A DNA stretch of 64,000 bases from CAVXEF01 sp963827315 (GTDB lineage: Bacteria > Planctomycetota > Phycisphaerae > Sedimentisphaerales > Anaerobacaceae): assembly GCA_963827315.1 (NCBI GenBank), contig CAWHAL010000004.1, forward strand, positions 186,001-250,000, in the 5' to 3' direction. Below are positions 51,405-60,709 of this stretch, in pieces. The position numbers were made by a program, and so were the translations under genes. The notes under the pieces are model-generated. The model was given only the letters and a program-made list of their open reading frames with translations. It ran no database searches and was not told where the DNA came from. Numbering within the stretch: the first letter of the stretch is position 1; every line of letters begins with the position of its first letter.

Positions 51405-53294
51405 TCAATCCCCCTTAGGCAGGTTTTCGAGGTTTTCTTTGACCTGCTCGGTGTGGAAACTGTCCGGATACAGCTTAATAAACCTTGACAGAATCTCTCT
51501 TGCCTCCGCCAGATATTTCTTTTTCTGTTCCGGTTTTGCCTCACTCTGCTGCTGCCATTGAGCAATCTTCAAACGCCCAAGCTCATACAGCGCTTGCATA
51601 CCTGCATCAGTATTTTGAAATTTTTGGTGAAGCTCAGCGAGTTTTTCGGCCCTGAGCTGCTCATCTGCTATCAGCTTCACCTCGGCCAATAAGATATTAT
51701 CGCATAATGGGTCGTTAATGCCGGCGCCGTGGAGTAAATCTTTGAGTTCGGCTGCATATCCGGGTGCGTGCGGGTTTAATGTGACGAACTTTGCGAGGTG
51801 TTTTTCCGCCTGCGCGTCACCAACTCTGTTTTCCCTGCTTATAAGATTGCGCAACTGGTCTAATCTTCCCCGCAACTCGATTAGTTTAGGCCTTGTCATC
51901 ACCGACTCAGCCGGCGCGTGAAAGGGGCTAAAAAACGTTTCGCTTTTTGTTTGTTCTTTTGTCGGCTGCTTCAGTCGTTCAGCGAGCATGGTCTGCGCTT
52001 CAGCGAGCAGCTCATCAGCGAGCTCGAATTTGCCCAGGCCGGCCAAGTGCTCTGCTATCCGCCATCGAGCCTCCAGCGATTCGGGACTGTTGCCGAATTC
52101 CTTATACAGACGATACCATATCTCGCGGGACCTCTCGTGAGGATAATCATAGTAGAAGTGCAGGACCTCCTTCTGTCCGAGGGCCTCGATGTCGGGGCTG
52201 TACTCGCTCAGCATAGCCTTATAGTACAGCCCTATAGGCATACGTTTGCTTTTTGGACGGCGATTTATAAATAAATCGTACTGCTGCAGGAGCCGTTGTT
52301 TTTCCGCCTGGTAATTCAGTTCCGGCGGTACAATTAACCAGCTTGGCCAGCGGCCCTGACTTAACTGGGACTGAATCTCTTTCTTAAGCTCAGTGCGCAG
52401 CGCTATTGGCTCGGAAGGATAAAAAAATCCCTCCAAATACTTTCTCACTGTGGGGGTTTGAATCGTTTTATCAAGCGTTTCGGTTATACTGTGGTCGTGA
52501 AGTTTGCTTATCTGCTCGGGATTGTTGCCGGCGACATAAAGTTGATAGTCCAGCTCGTCAAAACCGATTTTTACTTTGAATAGCACGACCGCTATCAGGA
52601 GTATCGCGCAAATAAAAGTCCACACCAGCCCCGGCCGATATCGCGTAAAATGGCCCACTGCCAGGACCAGTCCTGCTATTAGTAAACCCATAAGCCAGGC
52701 GCAAACCCACGGCGTAAAAGAAAATCCAAACTTAAGCGGCTCAACACCCCTTGTGCCGCCGAAGTATCCCCAGTAAACAAGCTGAGGTGCGATGCATAGC
52801 GCTATTGCTGTAAAACGCGACCGGAAGCGCAAAGGACGACAGGCTGCCGCCACGCAGCTTATCAAAAGACAGACCGCAAAGCCCGGCAGGTTCGCCAGAA
52901 AAACCACCGCAGCCACGAAAAGCAAACTGTGCCGAAGACTCATAAGCTGCGATATCAACACCGGCGAAATACCCATAATTCCCATAAGCAGACCCAAAAC
53001 AAGTATCTGCCACGGATACTCAAATATGCTCGCGCCCTGTACAGTGAATTGACCTAAGTACCAGGATTTGAAGGAAGTTACAGAGCCAAGGCTGAATTCG
53101 AGGTACGAGCCGCTCACTACCTTCGACCACAGCGCACAGCATACTGAAAATACGGCGAGTGCCAGCAGCCAGCATCTTTGAACATTCCTGTGGCTGTAAT
53201 GAAGTGTAGGCCCGACCGCCAGGAATGATTTCGCCGGCCCATTCTGACGCGCCGTGGCTGTTTTGGGTGCTTTTTTTGCCCGCTTATCTTTCAT
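51405..53294 (-). CDS. Membrane protein with C-terminal TPR-like repeats
   Basis: The 629-residue protein has about seven hydrophobic helices in residues 40-260, then a large soluble helical region. There, SLEARWRIAEHLAGLGKFELADELL and similar helix pairs resemble TPR or Sel1 repeats, as in cell-envelope assembly proteins. No enzyme motif is seen. It is probably a scaffold in the envelope. A 36-nt gap at its end precedes nothing on the same strand until the GGDEF gene. Confidence 0.65.
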   Translation of the reverse strand: MKDKRAKKAPKTATARQNGPAKSFLAVGPTLHYSHRNVQRCWLLALAVFSVCCALWSKVVSGSYLEFSLGSVTSFKSWYLGQFTVQGASIFEYPWQILVLGLLMGIMGISPVLISQLMSLRHSLLFVAAVVFLANLPGFAVCLLISCVAAACRPLRFRSRFTAIALCIAPQLVYWGYFGGTRGVEPLKFGFSFTPWVCAWLMGLLIAGLVLAVGHFTRYRPGLVWTFICAILLIAVVLFKVKIGFDELDYQLYVAGNNPEQISKLHDHSITETLDKTIQTPTVRKYLEGFFYPSEPIALRTELKKEIQSQLSQGRWPSWLIVPPELNYQAEKQRLLQQYDLFINRRPKSKRMPIGLYYKAMLSEYSPDIEALGQKEVLHFYYDYPHERSREIWYRLYKEFGNSPESLEARWRIAEHLAGLGKFELADELLAEAQTMLAERLKQPTKEQTKSETFFSPFHAPAESVMTRPKLIELRGRLDQLRNLISRENRVGDAQAEKHLAKFVTLNPHAPGYAAELKDLLHGAGINDPLCDNILLAEVKLIADEQLRAEKLAELHQKFQNTDAGMQALYELGRLKIAQWQQQSEAKPEQKKKYLAEAREILSRFIKLYPDSFHTEQVKENLENLPKGD

Positions 53295-53545
53295 AAACTT
53301 AATCTGCCATTAGGACCTGAATGCACTGGCAAGCCGGAAACTTTGCTCCGTCGTAGTTGTAAAAGTTATTGCCGTCGCCGCCCATAGCTCGCGAAGCCGG
53401 CATTATACCCACAGACTCAGGTATAAGACAGCAAAAACCAACGTTTTTTAGTTACTTGCAGCAGTTTGCGGTAAAAAATTTGATTGAAACCGGGACGGCG
53501 AATAAGCAAAATACGAGCAAATCAAGGATTTTAGGGAATCAAAAA

Positions 53546-53897
53546 ATGCTCAGCAAATACTTTGGACTCTCAGAAAGGCAAACGAACTTCAAAATTGAGT
53601 TAGTCGCCGGCCTTGATTATGGTCGGCTTGTTCATGATGAAGGAGATTAGCAGGATCAATTTCAGGAATATGGAGGAGGCGTTTCCAGCCTTTATCATCA
53701 TGGTAATGATAGCTCTTAGCTACAGCATCAGCACGGGGCTGGCCTTCGGCTTTATCTCATTTGCGCTCATAAAGTTACTTTCCGGCAAAGCAAAAGATGT
53801 CAAACCAACGATGTGGGTCATCGCAATCTTGTCCGTACTGTTTTTGACAATGGACCGCATAGGTGGTATTATCGAGTACGTGCGAAATCTTAGCTGA
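53546..53897 (+). pseudogene. NCS2/AzgA-type permease with large internal deletion
   Basis: The ATG at 53546 opens MLSKYFGLSERQTNFKIELV, the N-terminal motif of AzgA-like purine permeases. After GL the frame changes, and from about 53613 another frame reads LIMVGLFMMKEISRINFRNM and the last two membrane helices (IMVMIALSYSISTGLAFGF) to the stop at 53897. About 300 residues between the two parts are absent. The join is out of frame at a short GC-rich stretch, so no transporter can be made. A collapse in assembly is the alternative. Confidence 0.8.
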
Positions 53898-53921
53898 CAT
53901 CGTAACTGTAAGGAGGTTGAT

Positions 53922-54485
53922 ATGCTAAATAAACTTTTTGTACTACTAACTGTAGCGGCATTATTGGTCTGTTCCTGTAAGGGCAGCGGGCAGAGTGGTT
54001 CTGAACCAGCGGGAGGTGAGAAAATGGAAATTAAAGTTACAAGTTCAGCCTTTGCGGAGGGTGGTATGATTCCGCCGAAGTATACCTGTGACGGGCAGGA
54101 TATTTCGCCACCTTTGGAATGGGGTGCGGTTCCGGAGGGCACCAAAAGCATCGCTCTTATATCGGATGACCCCGATGCCCCAATGGGTACGTGGGTACAT
54201 TGGGTTCTGTTTAATCTGCCTGCTCAGACAAGGAAGCTGCCCGAGAACGTCCCCCCTGATAAGAGCCTGCCAAGCGGAGCCAAACATGGTATCACTGATT
54301 TCGGGAGGGTTGGCTATGGCGGGCCCTGCCCACCGAGCGGTACACACAGATATTTTTTCAAGATTTACGCACTTGACACCGAGCTGCAGCTTGGCGCAGG
54401 CGCCAGCAAACGTGATTTGCTAAAAGCTATGGAAGGGCACATCCTCGCGCAGGGACAACTGATGGGCAAATACAAACGTAAATAA
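53922..54485 (+). CDS. YbhB/YbcL-family (PEBP-like) lipoprotein
   Basis: A 187-residue protein with a lipoprotein signal (lipobox LVCSC) and the phosphatidylethanolamine-binding protein fold: MIPPKYTCDGQDISPPLEW, ALISDDPDAPMGTWVHWVLF and GPCPPSGTHRYFFKIYALD. All are diagnostic for the YbhB/YbcL group. The role is unknown in bacteria. AAGGAGG precedes the ATG. It follows the permease remnant by 24 nt. Confidence 0.9.
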   Translation: MLNKLFVLLTVAALLVCSCKGSGQSGSEPAGGEKMEIKVTSSAFAEGGMIPPKYTCDGQDISPPLEWGAVPEGTKSIALISDDPDAPMGTWVHWVLFNLPAQTRKLPENVPPDKSLPSGAKHGITDFGRVGYGGPCPPSGTHRYFFKIYALDTELQLGAGASKRDLLKAMEGHILAQGQLMGKYKRK

Positions 54486-54514
54486 GTCGGCTGTGCGCTG
54501 CGTGGGCTGCGGGC

Positions 54515-55378
54515 TTAGAAATTTTCGAGTATCGATGCCGTGTGAACTGCCAGCAACATCAGATAATCGAGGTCGCTGAGGGTATATTGTTCGTGAGCCG
54601 TATCGTTATCGATATATATCACACCGAAGCAGCCGGCCCGGCCCGTTACAGGCGCGATAAGTGCGGAGCGTACCCTTTCCTCCCCTAATTCAAATCCCAG
54701 CCGGGGAAACAGCAGAAACTGCCCCTGCTCCACTGCTTCCGTAATCTTCTCATTGAGTTTTATTTCCTCTAACTGGACTGCCGGTCCGCTTTGTCTTTTG
54801 CCTGCGTGGACGGTCATAGGACCACTTGTCTGGTTGCGCAACGCGCACCAGGTGCGGTAAGCGCTGAACTGCTTTGCCGCTATGTGCAACAGTGCCCGCG
54901 AAACCTCATCAAGGCCTTTGGCCTGGCATATTTCGCCGGTCGCCTCCGCAAAATCCTTTATTCGTTTTGCCGGCAGCTTTACGGGAAGCGCGGTGTGCTT
55001 TGAATCCACCCTTCTTACCGTAATCTGCTGCTCGCGGGATGGCGTTACCAGCGTATCTTCCAGAGGAATCTCTGCCTCTACGCCGGCCTCTTTTTCCAGG
55101 TCAATTTCGATGGCATAATCGGCTATCCGCAAGGTATCACCACTTTTAACCTCGGCTTTGTGGATAACCTCATCGTTCAAATATGTTTTGTTTACTGAGT
55201 CAAGGTCTTCCACCATCCATTTGCCTGCCTGCGTACTGAAAAGAACGGCATGCTGTCGTGAGACTGCCTTGTCCGGCAGAAGTATCTGGCTGTTTGTGTG
55301 CCGGCCGATATAAATTGGCCCCCGCGCGAATTGAAATTCACGAACTGTGGAATCGCTTTGTTTTAGCACCAAACGCAT
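54515..55378 (-). CDS. FHA-GAF domain signalling protein
   Basis: From the ATG at 55378 (AGGTGG 8 nt upstream) the product is 287 residues. The N-terminus is an FHA domain (IYIGRHTNSQILLPDKAVSRQHA) that binds phosphothreonine. After a linker rich in Glu and Thr, about residues 140-285 form a GAF-like domain (SALIAPVTGRAGCFGVIYID). It could read out phosphorylation by Hanks-type kinases such as the one at 42875-43735, though the genes are not linked. Confidence 0.85.
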   Translation of the reverse strand: MRLVLKQSDSTVREFQFARGPIYIGRHTNSQILLPDKAVSRQHAVLFSTQAGKWMVEDLDSVNKTYLNDEVIHKAEVKSGDTLRIADYAIEIDLEKEAGVEAEIPLEDTLVTPSREQQITVRRVDSKHTALPVKLPAKRIKDFAEATGEICQAKGLDEVSRALLHIAAKQFSAYRTWCALRNQTSGPMTVHAGKRQSGPAVQLEEIKLNEKITEAVEQGQFLLFPRLGFELGEERVRSALIAPVTGRAGCFGVIYIDNDTAHEQYTLSDLDYLMLLAVHTASILENF

Positions 55379-55529
55379 CGCTTTTGCCACCTGCATTTGG
55401 AATTAGAAATTCCTGCGTTCTGTTATCCACCATTTTGGGTATTTTGTCAAGTAATCGTGCAGGCTTTGCACTATAGCAATTATCGGCTGATTGGCTTATG
55501 GTCTTAAGCGACTATTATCGGTTCCGCCA

Positions 55530-56243
55530 TTATTGTAAATCCGCTGCGGTTATTACTTTTCCTGCTCCGGTATTCAGGTATCTTTTGCCAAATTCCCGTC
55601 CGAATAGTTTTTTTGCCTTGTCGCCTGAACAATGCGCCGGGCCGACGCAGCGCACGCCCAACTGTTTGAAGGCCGAAATGACGTTTTCTATTTTGCCTCG
55701 TCCCGCCCATTCCAGATGAAAACCGCCCATTACAAGGGCAGCATTTCCTTCGTGCAGTGTTTTCACCGCCCTTATGATTTTCACAATGCCGGGATGTGCA
55801 CAGCCGGTTATCACTACCAACCCTTCGACTGTCCGGACAATCAAAGACTGCTCTTTTATCCAGTTTCCGAGTTGGCCGGTGGAATAAACGTTTTCGCAAA
55901 TCTTCAAAGGCTGTTCCACCTCGACGATATCTGCGCCATATTTCTGCACATTTTCTTTGAAACTATTTGGAAACGAGCTTAGCAGATAGACCGGCAACTT
56001 TGCGTGTTTGCCGAGAAGGTATTTTAGGCCGCCGCTGTGGTCGCCGTGAATATGCGACAAAACGATGCAGTCTATACTTTCAGGCGCTATTGCTAATCTT
56101 TCCATATTATTCAGCAGATCTCGTCCGGGCCCGGTATCGAAGAGAATCCTCCTGCCAGCCGCTGTGATAAGCGCACCAAAACCCCATCCTGTCTCCAGAC
56201 CTTCCTTGTACGGATTATTGTCGTAAATAACTGTGACGGTCAT
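55530..56243 (-). CDS. MBL-fold metallohydrolase, DHPS-like
   Basis: A 237-residue protein with the metallo-beta-lactamase motif LSHIHGDHSGGL. Its extended fold (TGWGFGALITAAGRRILFDT at the start, ITGCAHPGI and MGGFHLEWAG later) resembles archaeal 7,8-dihydropterin-6-methyl-4-(beta-D-ribofuranosyl)-aminobenzene-5'-phosphate synthase and related bacterial hydrolases. The substrate is not known. The start at 56243 was preferred over an upstream TTG. Confidence 0.8.
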   Translation of the reverse strand: MTVTVIYDNNPYKEGLETGWGFGALITAAGRRILFDTGPGRDLLNNMERLAIAPESIDCIVLSHIHGDHSGGLKYLLGKHAKLPVYLLSSFPNSFKENVQKYGADIVEVEQPLKICENVYSTGQLGNWIKEQSLIVRTVEGLVVITGCAHPGIVKIIRAVKTLHEGNAALVMGGFHLEWAGRGKIENVISAFKQLGVRCVGPAHCSGDKAKKLFGREFGKRYLNTGAGKVITAADLQ

Positions 56244-56290
56244 ATCAGCATTATTATATGTCAAACAGGCGACTACCGTATGACTTTTTA

Positions 56291-56319
56291 TTGGCGGTGG
56301 TCCAGTCTCTGCATATAAT
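56291..56319 (+). promoter_or_regulatory. Candidate sigma70 promoter for the malic enzyme gene
   Basis: TTGGCG (56291-56296), 17 nt, perfect TATAAT (56314-56319), about 34 nt before the start codon, with AGGAG following at 56337. Confidence 0.65.
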
Positions 56320-56352
56320 GGTTGAATTATCTAATCAGGAGAGTTTAGGATT

Positions 56353-57702
56353 ATGAAATACGACGAAGAAGACCTCATAGCAAAAGCAACAAAGCCTCTG
56401 GAAATAGCTTCAGAACTTCATTCATATTACAAAGGCAAGGTAGCTGTAACACCTAAGTGCCGCGTGAAAGACATGCATGATTTTGACATATGGTACACGC
56501 CGGGTGTTGCATCTCCGTGCAGAGACATTGTCAAAAATCCTGAAATGGTTTACGAACTAACCAATAAATGGAATACTGTTGCCGTTGTTAGTGACGGCTC
56601 CCGAGTACTCGGGCTCGGGGATATAGGGCCGCAGGCAGCTCTTCCTGTTATGGAAGGAAAAGCCCTAATCTACAAGTATCTCGGCGGCGTTGATGCTTTT
56701 CCGATATGCCTTGATACGAAAGACGCTGATAAGCTTATAGAGATTGTCCTGTCATTACATCCTTCTTTTGGAGGGATTAATCTTGAAGATATTGCTCAGC
56801 CTAAGTGTTTTTATATACTCGAGCGATTGAGGAGGGAAAGCCCGATACCGGTATGGCACGACGACCAGCAGGGGACCGCAACGGTCACCCTTGCCGGTCT
56901 TATTAATGCTTTGAAAGTGGTTGGTAAGAATATTAAAGATGTGAAAATCGTTTTTATGGGGGCGGGCGCATCGAATATAAGGATTTCAGACCTTATTTTT
57001 CAGTTTGGCGCTGATGCAAAAAGATGCATTATGTATGACAGCAAAGGCCCCCTTTGTAAAAGCCGGATTGACATAAGGGACAATCCATCTCTAAAGGAGA
57101 AAGCGAATATCTGCCGGATTACCAATGAGTCCGGCTTCGAAGGTCCAATCGCCGAAGCGCTGCAGGGAGCAGATGTGCTGATTGCACTTTCAAAACCCGG
57201 ACCTAAAACCATTCAAAAAGAATGGATATCAAAAATGGCAAAGGATTCTATTGTTTTCGCATGTGCCAATCCGGTACCTGAAATATGGCCATGGGAGGCA
57301 AAACAAGCCGGCGCCAGAATCATTGCAACCGGGCGCAGTGATTTCCCGAACCAAATAAATAACTCCTTGGGTTTTCCGGGAATCTTCAGGGGAACTCTCG
57401 ACGTAAGAGCCAAAACAATAACCGACGAAATGTGTATCCAGGCAGCGAGAGAATTGGCAGGGACCGCCGAAGATAAGGGACTAAGTGAAGACTACATAAT
57501 TCCTTCTATGGATGAATGGGAAGTGTTTCCACGAGAGGCGGCCGCGGTCGGTTCTATGGCAATCGAGCAGGGAATAGCTCAAAAAGTAATGACACGGGCA
57601 GAACTTTACAAAACTGCTGAAGCAATCATAAAGAAAGCAAGAGAGCAAACCCGGTTGCTTATGGAAGAGGGGTTCATAGCAGAGCCGGAAAAAGAATTTT
57701 AG
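56353..57702 (+). CDS. NAD(P)-dependent malic enzyme
   Basis: The 449-residue product has the malic enzyme signatures FDIWYTPGVASPCRDI, VSDGSRVLGLGDIGP, INLEDIAQPKCFYI and PVWHDDQQGTATVTLAG. These are followed by a Rossmann segment (IVFMGAGASNIRI, in place of GxGxAG) and CANPVPEIWPWEAK. It decarboxylates malate to pyruvate with reduction of NAD(P)+. The short length matches the bacterial SfcA-small/MaeB N-terminal type without a phosphotransacetylase domain. It has its own promoter. Confidence 0.92.
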   Translation: MKYDEEDLIAKATKPLEIASELHSYYKGKVAVTPKCRVKDMHDFDIWYTPGVASPCRDIVKNPEMVYELTNKWNTVAVVSDGSRVLGLGDIGPQAALPVMEGKALIYKYLGGVDAFPICLDTKDADKLIEIVLSLHPSFGGINLEDIAQPKCFYILERLRRESPIPVWHDDQQGTATVTLAGLINALKVVGKNIKDVKIVFMGAGASNIRISDLIFQFGADAKRCIMYDSKGPLCKSRIDIRDNPSLKEKANICRITNESGFEGPIAEALQGADVLIALSKPGPKTIQKEWISKMAKDSIVFACANPVPEIWPWEAKQAGARIIATGRSDFPNQINNSLGFPGIFRGTLDVRAKTITDEMCIQAARELAGTAEDKGLSEDYIIPSMDEWEVFPREAAAVGSMAIEQGIAQKVMTRAELYKTAEAIIKKAREQTRLLMEEGFIAEPEKEF

Positions 57703-57802
57703 CGCTATTCCCACTGAAAGCCTGATACTCAATAGACGACTTTATTTCAGGGGCTAACAAAAACAGGCACACGGAATTTCCCGCTAAATTTGACGCTGTT
57801 TG

Positions 57803-57831
57803 TTGAACTGTGGCCAATAATGTTGTATCGT
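57803..57831 (+). promoter_or_regulatory. Candidate promoter of the V/A-ATPase operon
   Basis: TTGAAC (57803-57808), 17 nt, TATCGT (57826-57831), 47 nt before the first subunit gene. Confidence 0.4.
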
Positions 57832-57877
57832 AAATAGTTCATGGTTGAAATGGCATTTTTGAATCGCAGGAACTTAA

Positions 57878-58183
57878 ATGGACCTGATAAAGAAAATAAA
57901 GGCTGCTGAGGCGCAGGCCCAGCAGATTATTGAACAGGCCAAAACCGCTGCGGCGAAACAGGCTGAGCAGGGGCGTAACGAGCGTCTTCAGGCGATGGAG
58001 CAGACCGAACGACAAAGAAAAAAAACGGTCGAAGACGCTGTTGCTGCTGCCGGAGCGCAAGCTTTTGCGGAAGCTGAAAATCTGAAATCGCAGGCAGAAA
58101 AGGGCCGGCAGCAGCTTCATGATAAAGCAAACACCAAAATCAATGAAGCGATAGCAAAGGTAATGGATTACCTGGAAGGCTGA
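57878..58183 (+). CDS. V/A-type ATPase peripheral-stalk subunit (G/H-like)
   Basis: A 101-residue, almost wholly helical, Ala/Gln/Lys-rich protein (AEAQAQQIIEQAKTAAAKQA) that would form a coiled coil with subunit E in the peripheral stalk. It corresponds in place and length to NtpF/AhaH at the head of bacterial V-ATPase operons. The subunit I gene follows after 2 nt. AGGA precedes the ATG. Confidence 0.8.
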   Translation: MDLIKKIKAAEAQAQQIIEQAKTAAAKQAEQGRNERLQAMEQTERQRKKTVEDAVAAAGAQAFAEAENLKSQAEKGRQQLHDKANTKINEAIAKVMDYLEG

Positions 58184-58185
58184 GT

Positions 58186-60147
58186 ATGGCTGTTGCACAA
58201 ATGGCAAAAGTCATTATCGTTTGTCACCGCTCCGAAGCCGGCGATTTATTAGAAGCGCTTCAGCAGGAGGGTATTTGCCACATCCTGAACGCCGAGCAGG
58301 CTACGGTCACTCAGGATTCCCCGGAGCTTATCAAAGAGGGGGAACGACCTAAAGACATAGAACAGCTTCTGGTTCGCCTGGAGAAAAGTATAAATTTTCT
58401 CAAAACTTTCGAGCCGGCCGCAAAGGGTCTTGCAGCGGTTTTGGCTCCGCGTACCGTCATCGAAGAAAGTACCTACAACAGGGTTGTTTCGGATAAGCAG
58501 ATACTCCGGATGGTGGAACAGGCAGAGCAAATTGAAACGGCTATAGAAAGGCTCGAAAAAGAAAATGAGCACGTCTCCACTACGCTGCATCACATCAAAC
58601 CCTGGCAAAAACTCGAAAGTCCCGTTGAGCAGATAGGCCCGCTCGGCAAAACAACTTCACTGGCGACAACAGTACCCACACATCGCCTCGAGCAACTCAA
58701 CCAGGGCATCGCTGAACTGGGAGCGGCAATCCAGTTAGTAGATACCAGCGGCAACAGGACTGCCTGTGTCATCGTTTCTTTCAACGAAAATCTTACTGAC
58801 GTTCAAAAGCTGCTTCGCCAGGTGGACTTCGAGCAGGTAAACTTTGAAGGTATGACCGGAACTGCAGCGGAGCTGATAAAACAGAACACGGAAAAAATAA
58901 ACCAAGTGCAAAGCCAGCTAAACGCCCGGCGAAAACAGGCTGCTTCGCTCGCTGAAAATCTGCTGAACATCGAAATCCTCCACGACCATTATACGAATCT
59001 GTTAAGCAGGGAAAAGACCAGGACCGATGCACCGGCGACGGAGCAGACGGTTCTGTTCGAGGGGTGGGTCAAAAAAGACGACCTGTCGCGACTGAAGGAG
59101 ACGGTCTCGAAGTTTGAAGCTTCGAGTCTGCATAAACTTGAGCCTGCTGAAGACGAAGATATCCCGGTCGAGATTGAAAACAAAAACATAATAAAGCCGT
59201 TTGAAGTGATAACGCGTCTTTACGGCATGCCCCGGTACTTCGAGGTTGACCCAACGGTTTTTCTGGCACCGTTTTTTGCGCTATTTTTTGGGATATGTCT
59301 GAGTGATGTAGGGTACGGTCTGGTGACGATTGCAGCAATGGCGATACTGATAAAGAAGATGCAGGGTGACACAAAGCTGATGAGGATGCTTGGGATATGT
59401 TCCGGTGCCGCGGTGGTTGTTGGAGCGCTTACAGGTGGGTGGTTCGGGGATGCGGTGCAGCAGTTTTTGCCGGCGCTGGTTCCGCTGAGGAATAAGATGA
59501 TGGTGTTTGACCCGCTTGAGAAGCCGGAGATGCTGCTCGAGCTGGCTCTGATACTTGGATATATTCAGATTATGACCGGTCTTATTATTGCGTTTGGGTA
59601 CAACCTTGTTCGGAGGAACTTTGTTGCGGCGGTGTGCGACCAGTTGACCTGGCTGGTTATGCTGAACTCGATTGTGCTGTTTGGACTGAGCGAAGCGAGG
59701 ATTGTTCCTGCGGCGGTCGGGAACTTTTGCGGGAAGCTTGCGATAGTGCCGGCAGTGGCAATTTTTCTGTTTAGCAATCGGCAGGGCAGTTGGGCGTCGC
59801 GTTTGGGGATGGGCTTTTACAATCTTTTCAGCTCGGTATTTTATATGGGTGATGTGCTGAGCTACCTGCGATTGATGGGGTTGTGTATGGTGGGGGCAGG
59901 GATGGCGATGGCGATAAACCTTATCGCGAAGATTGCGATGGGAATACCTTACGGCTTGGGGATAGTAGTTATGATAACGGTGCTTGTTGGGGGACACGGG
60001 TTTAACCTGATGTTGTCGATTTTGGGTGCGTTTGTTCACACTATGAGGCTGCAGTATGTGGAGTTTTTTCCGAAGTTTTTTACGGGCGGCGGCAGGGCGT
60101 TCGAGCCTCTGCGCAAGGAGTATAAACATATCTATTTGAAGCATTAG
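58186..60147 (+). CDS. ntpI: V/A-type ATPase membrane subunit I
   Basis: The 653-residue product is a soluble N-terminal half of about 340 residues with coiled coils, followed by about seven membrane helices. The segment GMPRYFEVDPTVFLAPFFALF and SVFYMGDVLSYLRLMGLCMVG, with the conserved Arg of the ion channel region, identify subunit I/a. It forms the half-channels facing the c-ring and binds the peripheral stalk. Confidence 0.93.
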   Translation: MAVAQMAKVIIVCHRSEAGDLLEALQQEGICHILNAEQATVTQDSPELIKEGERPKDIEQLLVRLEKSINFLKTFEPAAKGLAAVLAPRTVIEESTYNRVVSDKQILRMVEQAEQIETAIERLEKENEHVSTTLHHIKPWQKLESPVEQIGPLGKTTSLATTVPTHRLEQLNQGIAELGAAIQLVDTSGNRTACVIVSFNENLTDVQKLLRQVDFEQVNFEGMTGTAAELIKQNTEKINQVQSQLNARRKQAASLAENLLNIEILHDHYTNLLSREKTRTDAPATEQTVLFEGWVKKDDLSRLKETVSKFEASSLHKLEPAEDEDIPVEIENKNIIKPFEVITRLYGMPRYFEVDPTVFLAPFFALFFGICLSDVGYGLVTIAAMAILIKKMQGDTKLMRMLGICSGAAVVVGALTGGWFGDAVQQFLPALVPLRNKMMVFDPLEKPEMLLELALILGYIQIMTGLIIAFGYNLVRRNFVAAVCDQLTWLVMLNSIVLFGLSEARIVPAAVGNFCGKLAIVPAVAIFLFSNRQGSWASRLGMGFYNLFSSVFYMGDVLSYLRLMGLCMVGAGMAMAINLIAKIAMGIPYGLGIVVMITVLVGGHGFNLMLSILGAFVHTMRLQYVEFFPKFFTGGGRAFEPLRKEYKHIYLKH

Positions 60148-60172
60148 GCATTGAGAAAGAGAGGTTTTGCCA

Positions 60173-60676
60173 ATGGATAACTATGGAATGGCGATGGCCC
60201 TGGGCGGAGCAGTGCTGGCAGCGTTGCTATCCGGGATTGGCTCATCGATTGGGATTTTCATCTCCAGCAGGGCGGCCACCGGGGTATTGAGCGAGAAGCC
60301 GGAGCGATACGGCCAGATGTTCATTATGGTTGTGCTGCCGGGAACGCAGGGCTTTTACGGCTTTTTGGCGGCATTTATCGTGATGCTCAAACTGAACTTC
60401 TTTGGCATAGGAGGGTTGCCGGATGTCAGTTTTCAGTTGGGGACGAAGATACTGACGGCTTGCCTGCCTGTTGCGTTTGCGGGGCTGATTACGGCGATTT
60501 ATCAGGGCAAGGTCTCGGCCGGCGGGATAATGATGGCGGCCAAAAGGCCGGAGATGGCGTTCAAGGCCGGTGTGGTGTATGCGGTGATGGTGGAGATGTA
60601 CGCCATTCTTGGTTTGCTGACGACGATGTTTATGCTGCTGAAAGGTATTGCCTGGCCGGTGGTATCAGCCGCGTAA
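60173..60676 (+). CDS. ntpK: V/A-type ATPase rotor subunit K (duplicated c subunit)
   Basis: From the ATG at 60173 (GAGAGG upstream) the product is 167 residues with two helical hairpins, as in NtpK of Enterococcus hirae. The first hairpin has LPGTQG (Leu55, Thr58, Gln59), the second has Gln111 in YQGK and Glu141 in VEMYAILG. These positions match the residues reported to coordinate Na+ in E. hirae NtpK, so Na+ is the likely coupling ion. Confidence 0.93.
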   Translation: MDNYGMAMALGGAVLAALLSGIGSSIGIFISSRAATGVLSEKPERYGQMFIMVVLPGTQGFYGFLAAFIVMLKLNFFGIGGLPDVSFQLGTKILTACLPVAFAGLITAIYQGKVSAGGIMMAAKRPEMAFKAGVVYAVMVEMYAILGLLTTMFMLLKGIAWPVVSAA

Positions 60677-60709
60677 GGACGGCGGGAAAGGGTTGAGTGG
60701 AAAAAGACT

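Noticed and set aside
53299..53382. 27-codon minus-strand ORF (MGGDGNNFYNYDG...) ending 4 nt before the TPR membrane gene
   Set aside because: Possible leader peptide by position, but it has no Shine-Dalgarno site and an alternative frame is equally open.
59281..60144. 287-codon minus-strand ORF rich in His, Arg and Gln
   Set aside because: It lies wholly opposite subunit I of the V-ATPase, and its odd composition fits an antisense frame.
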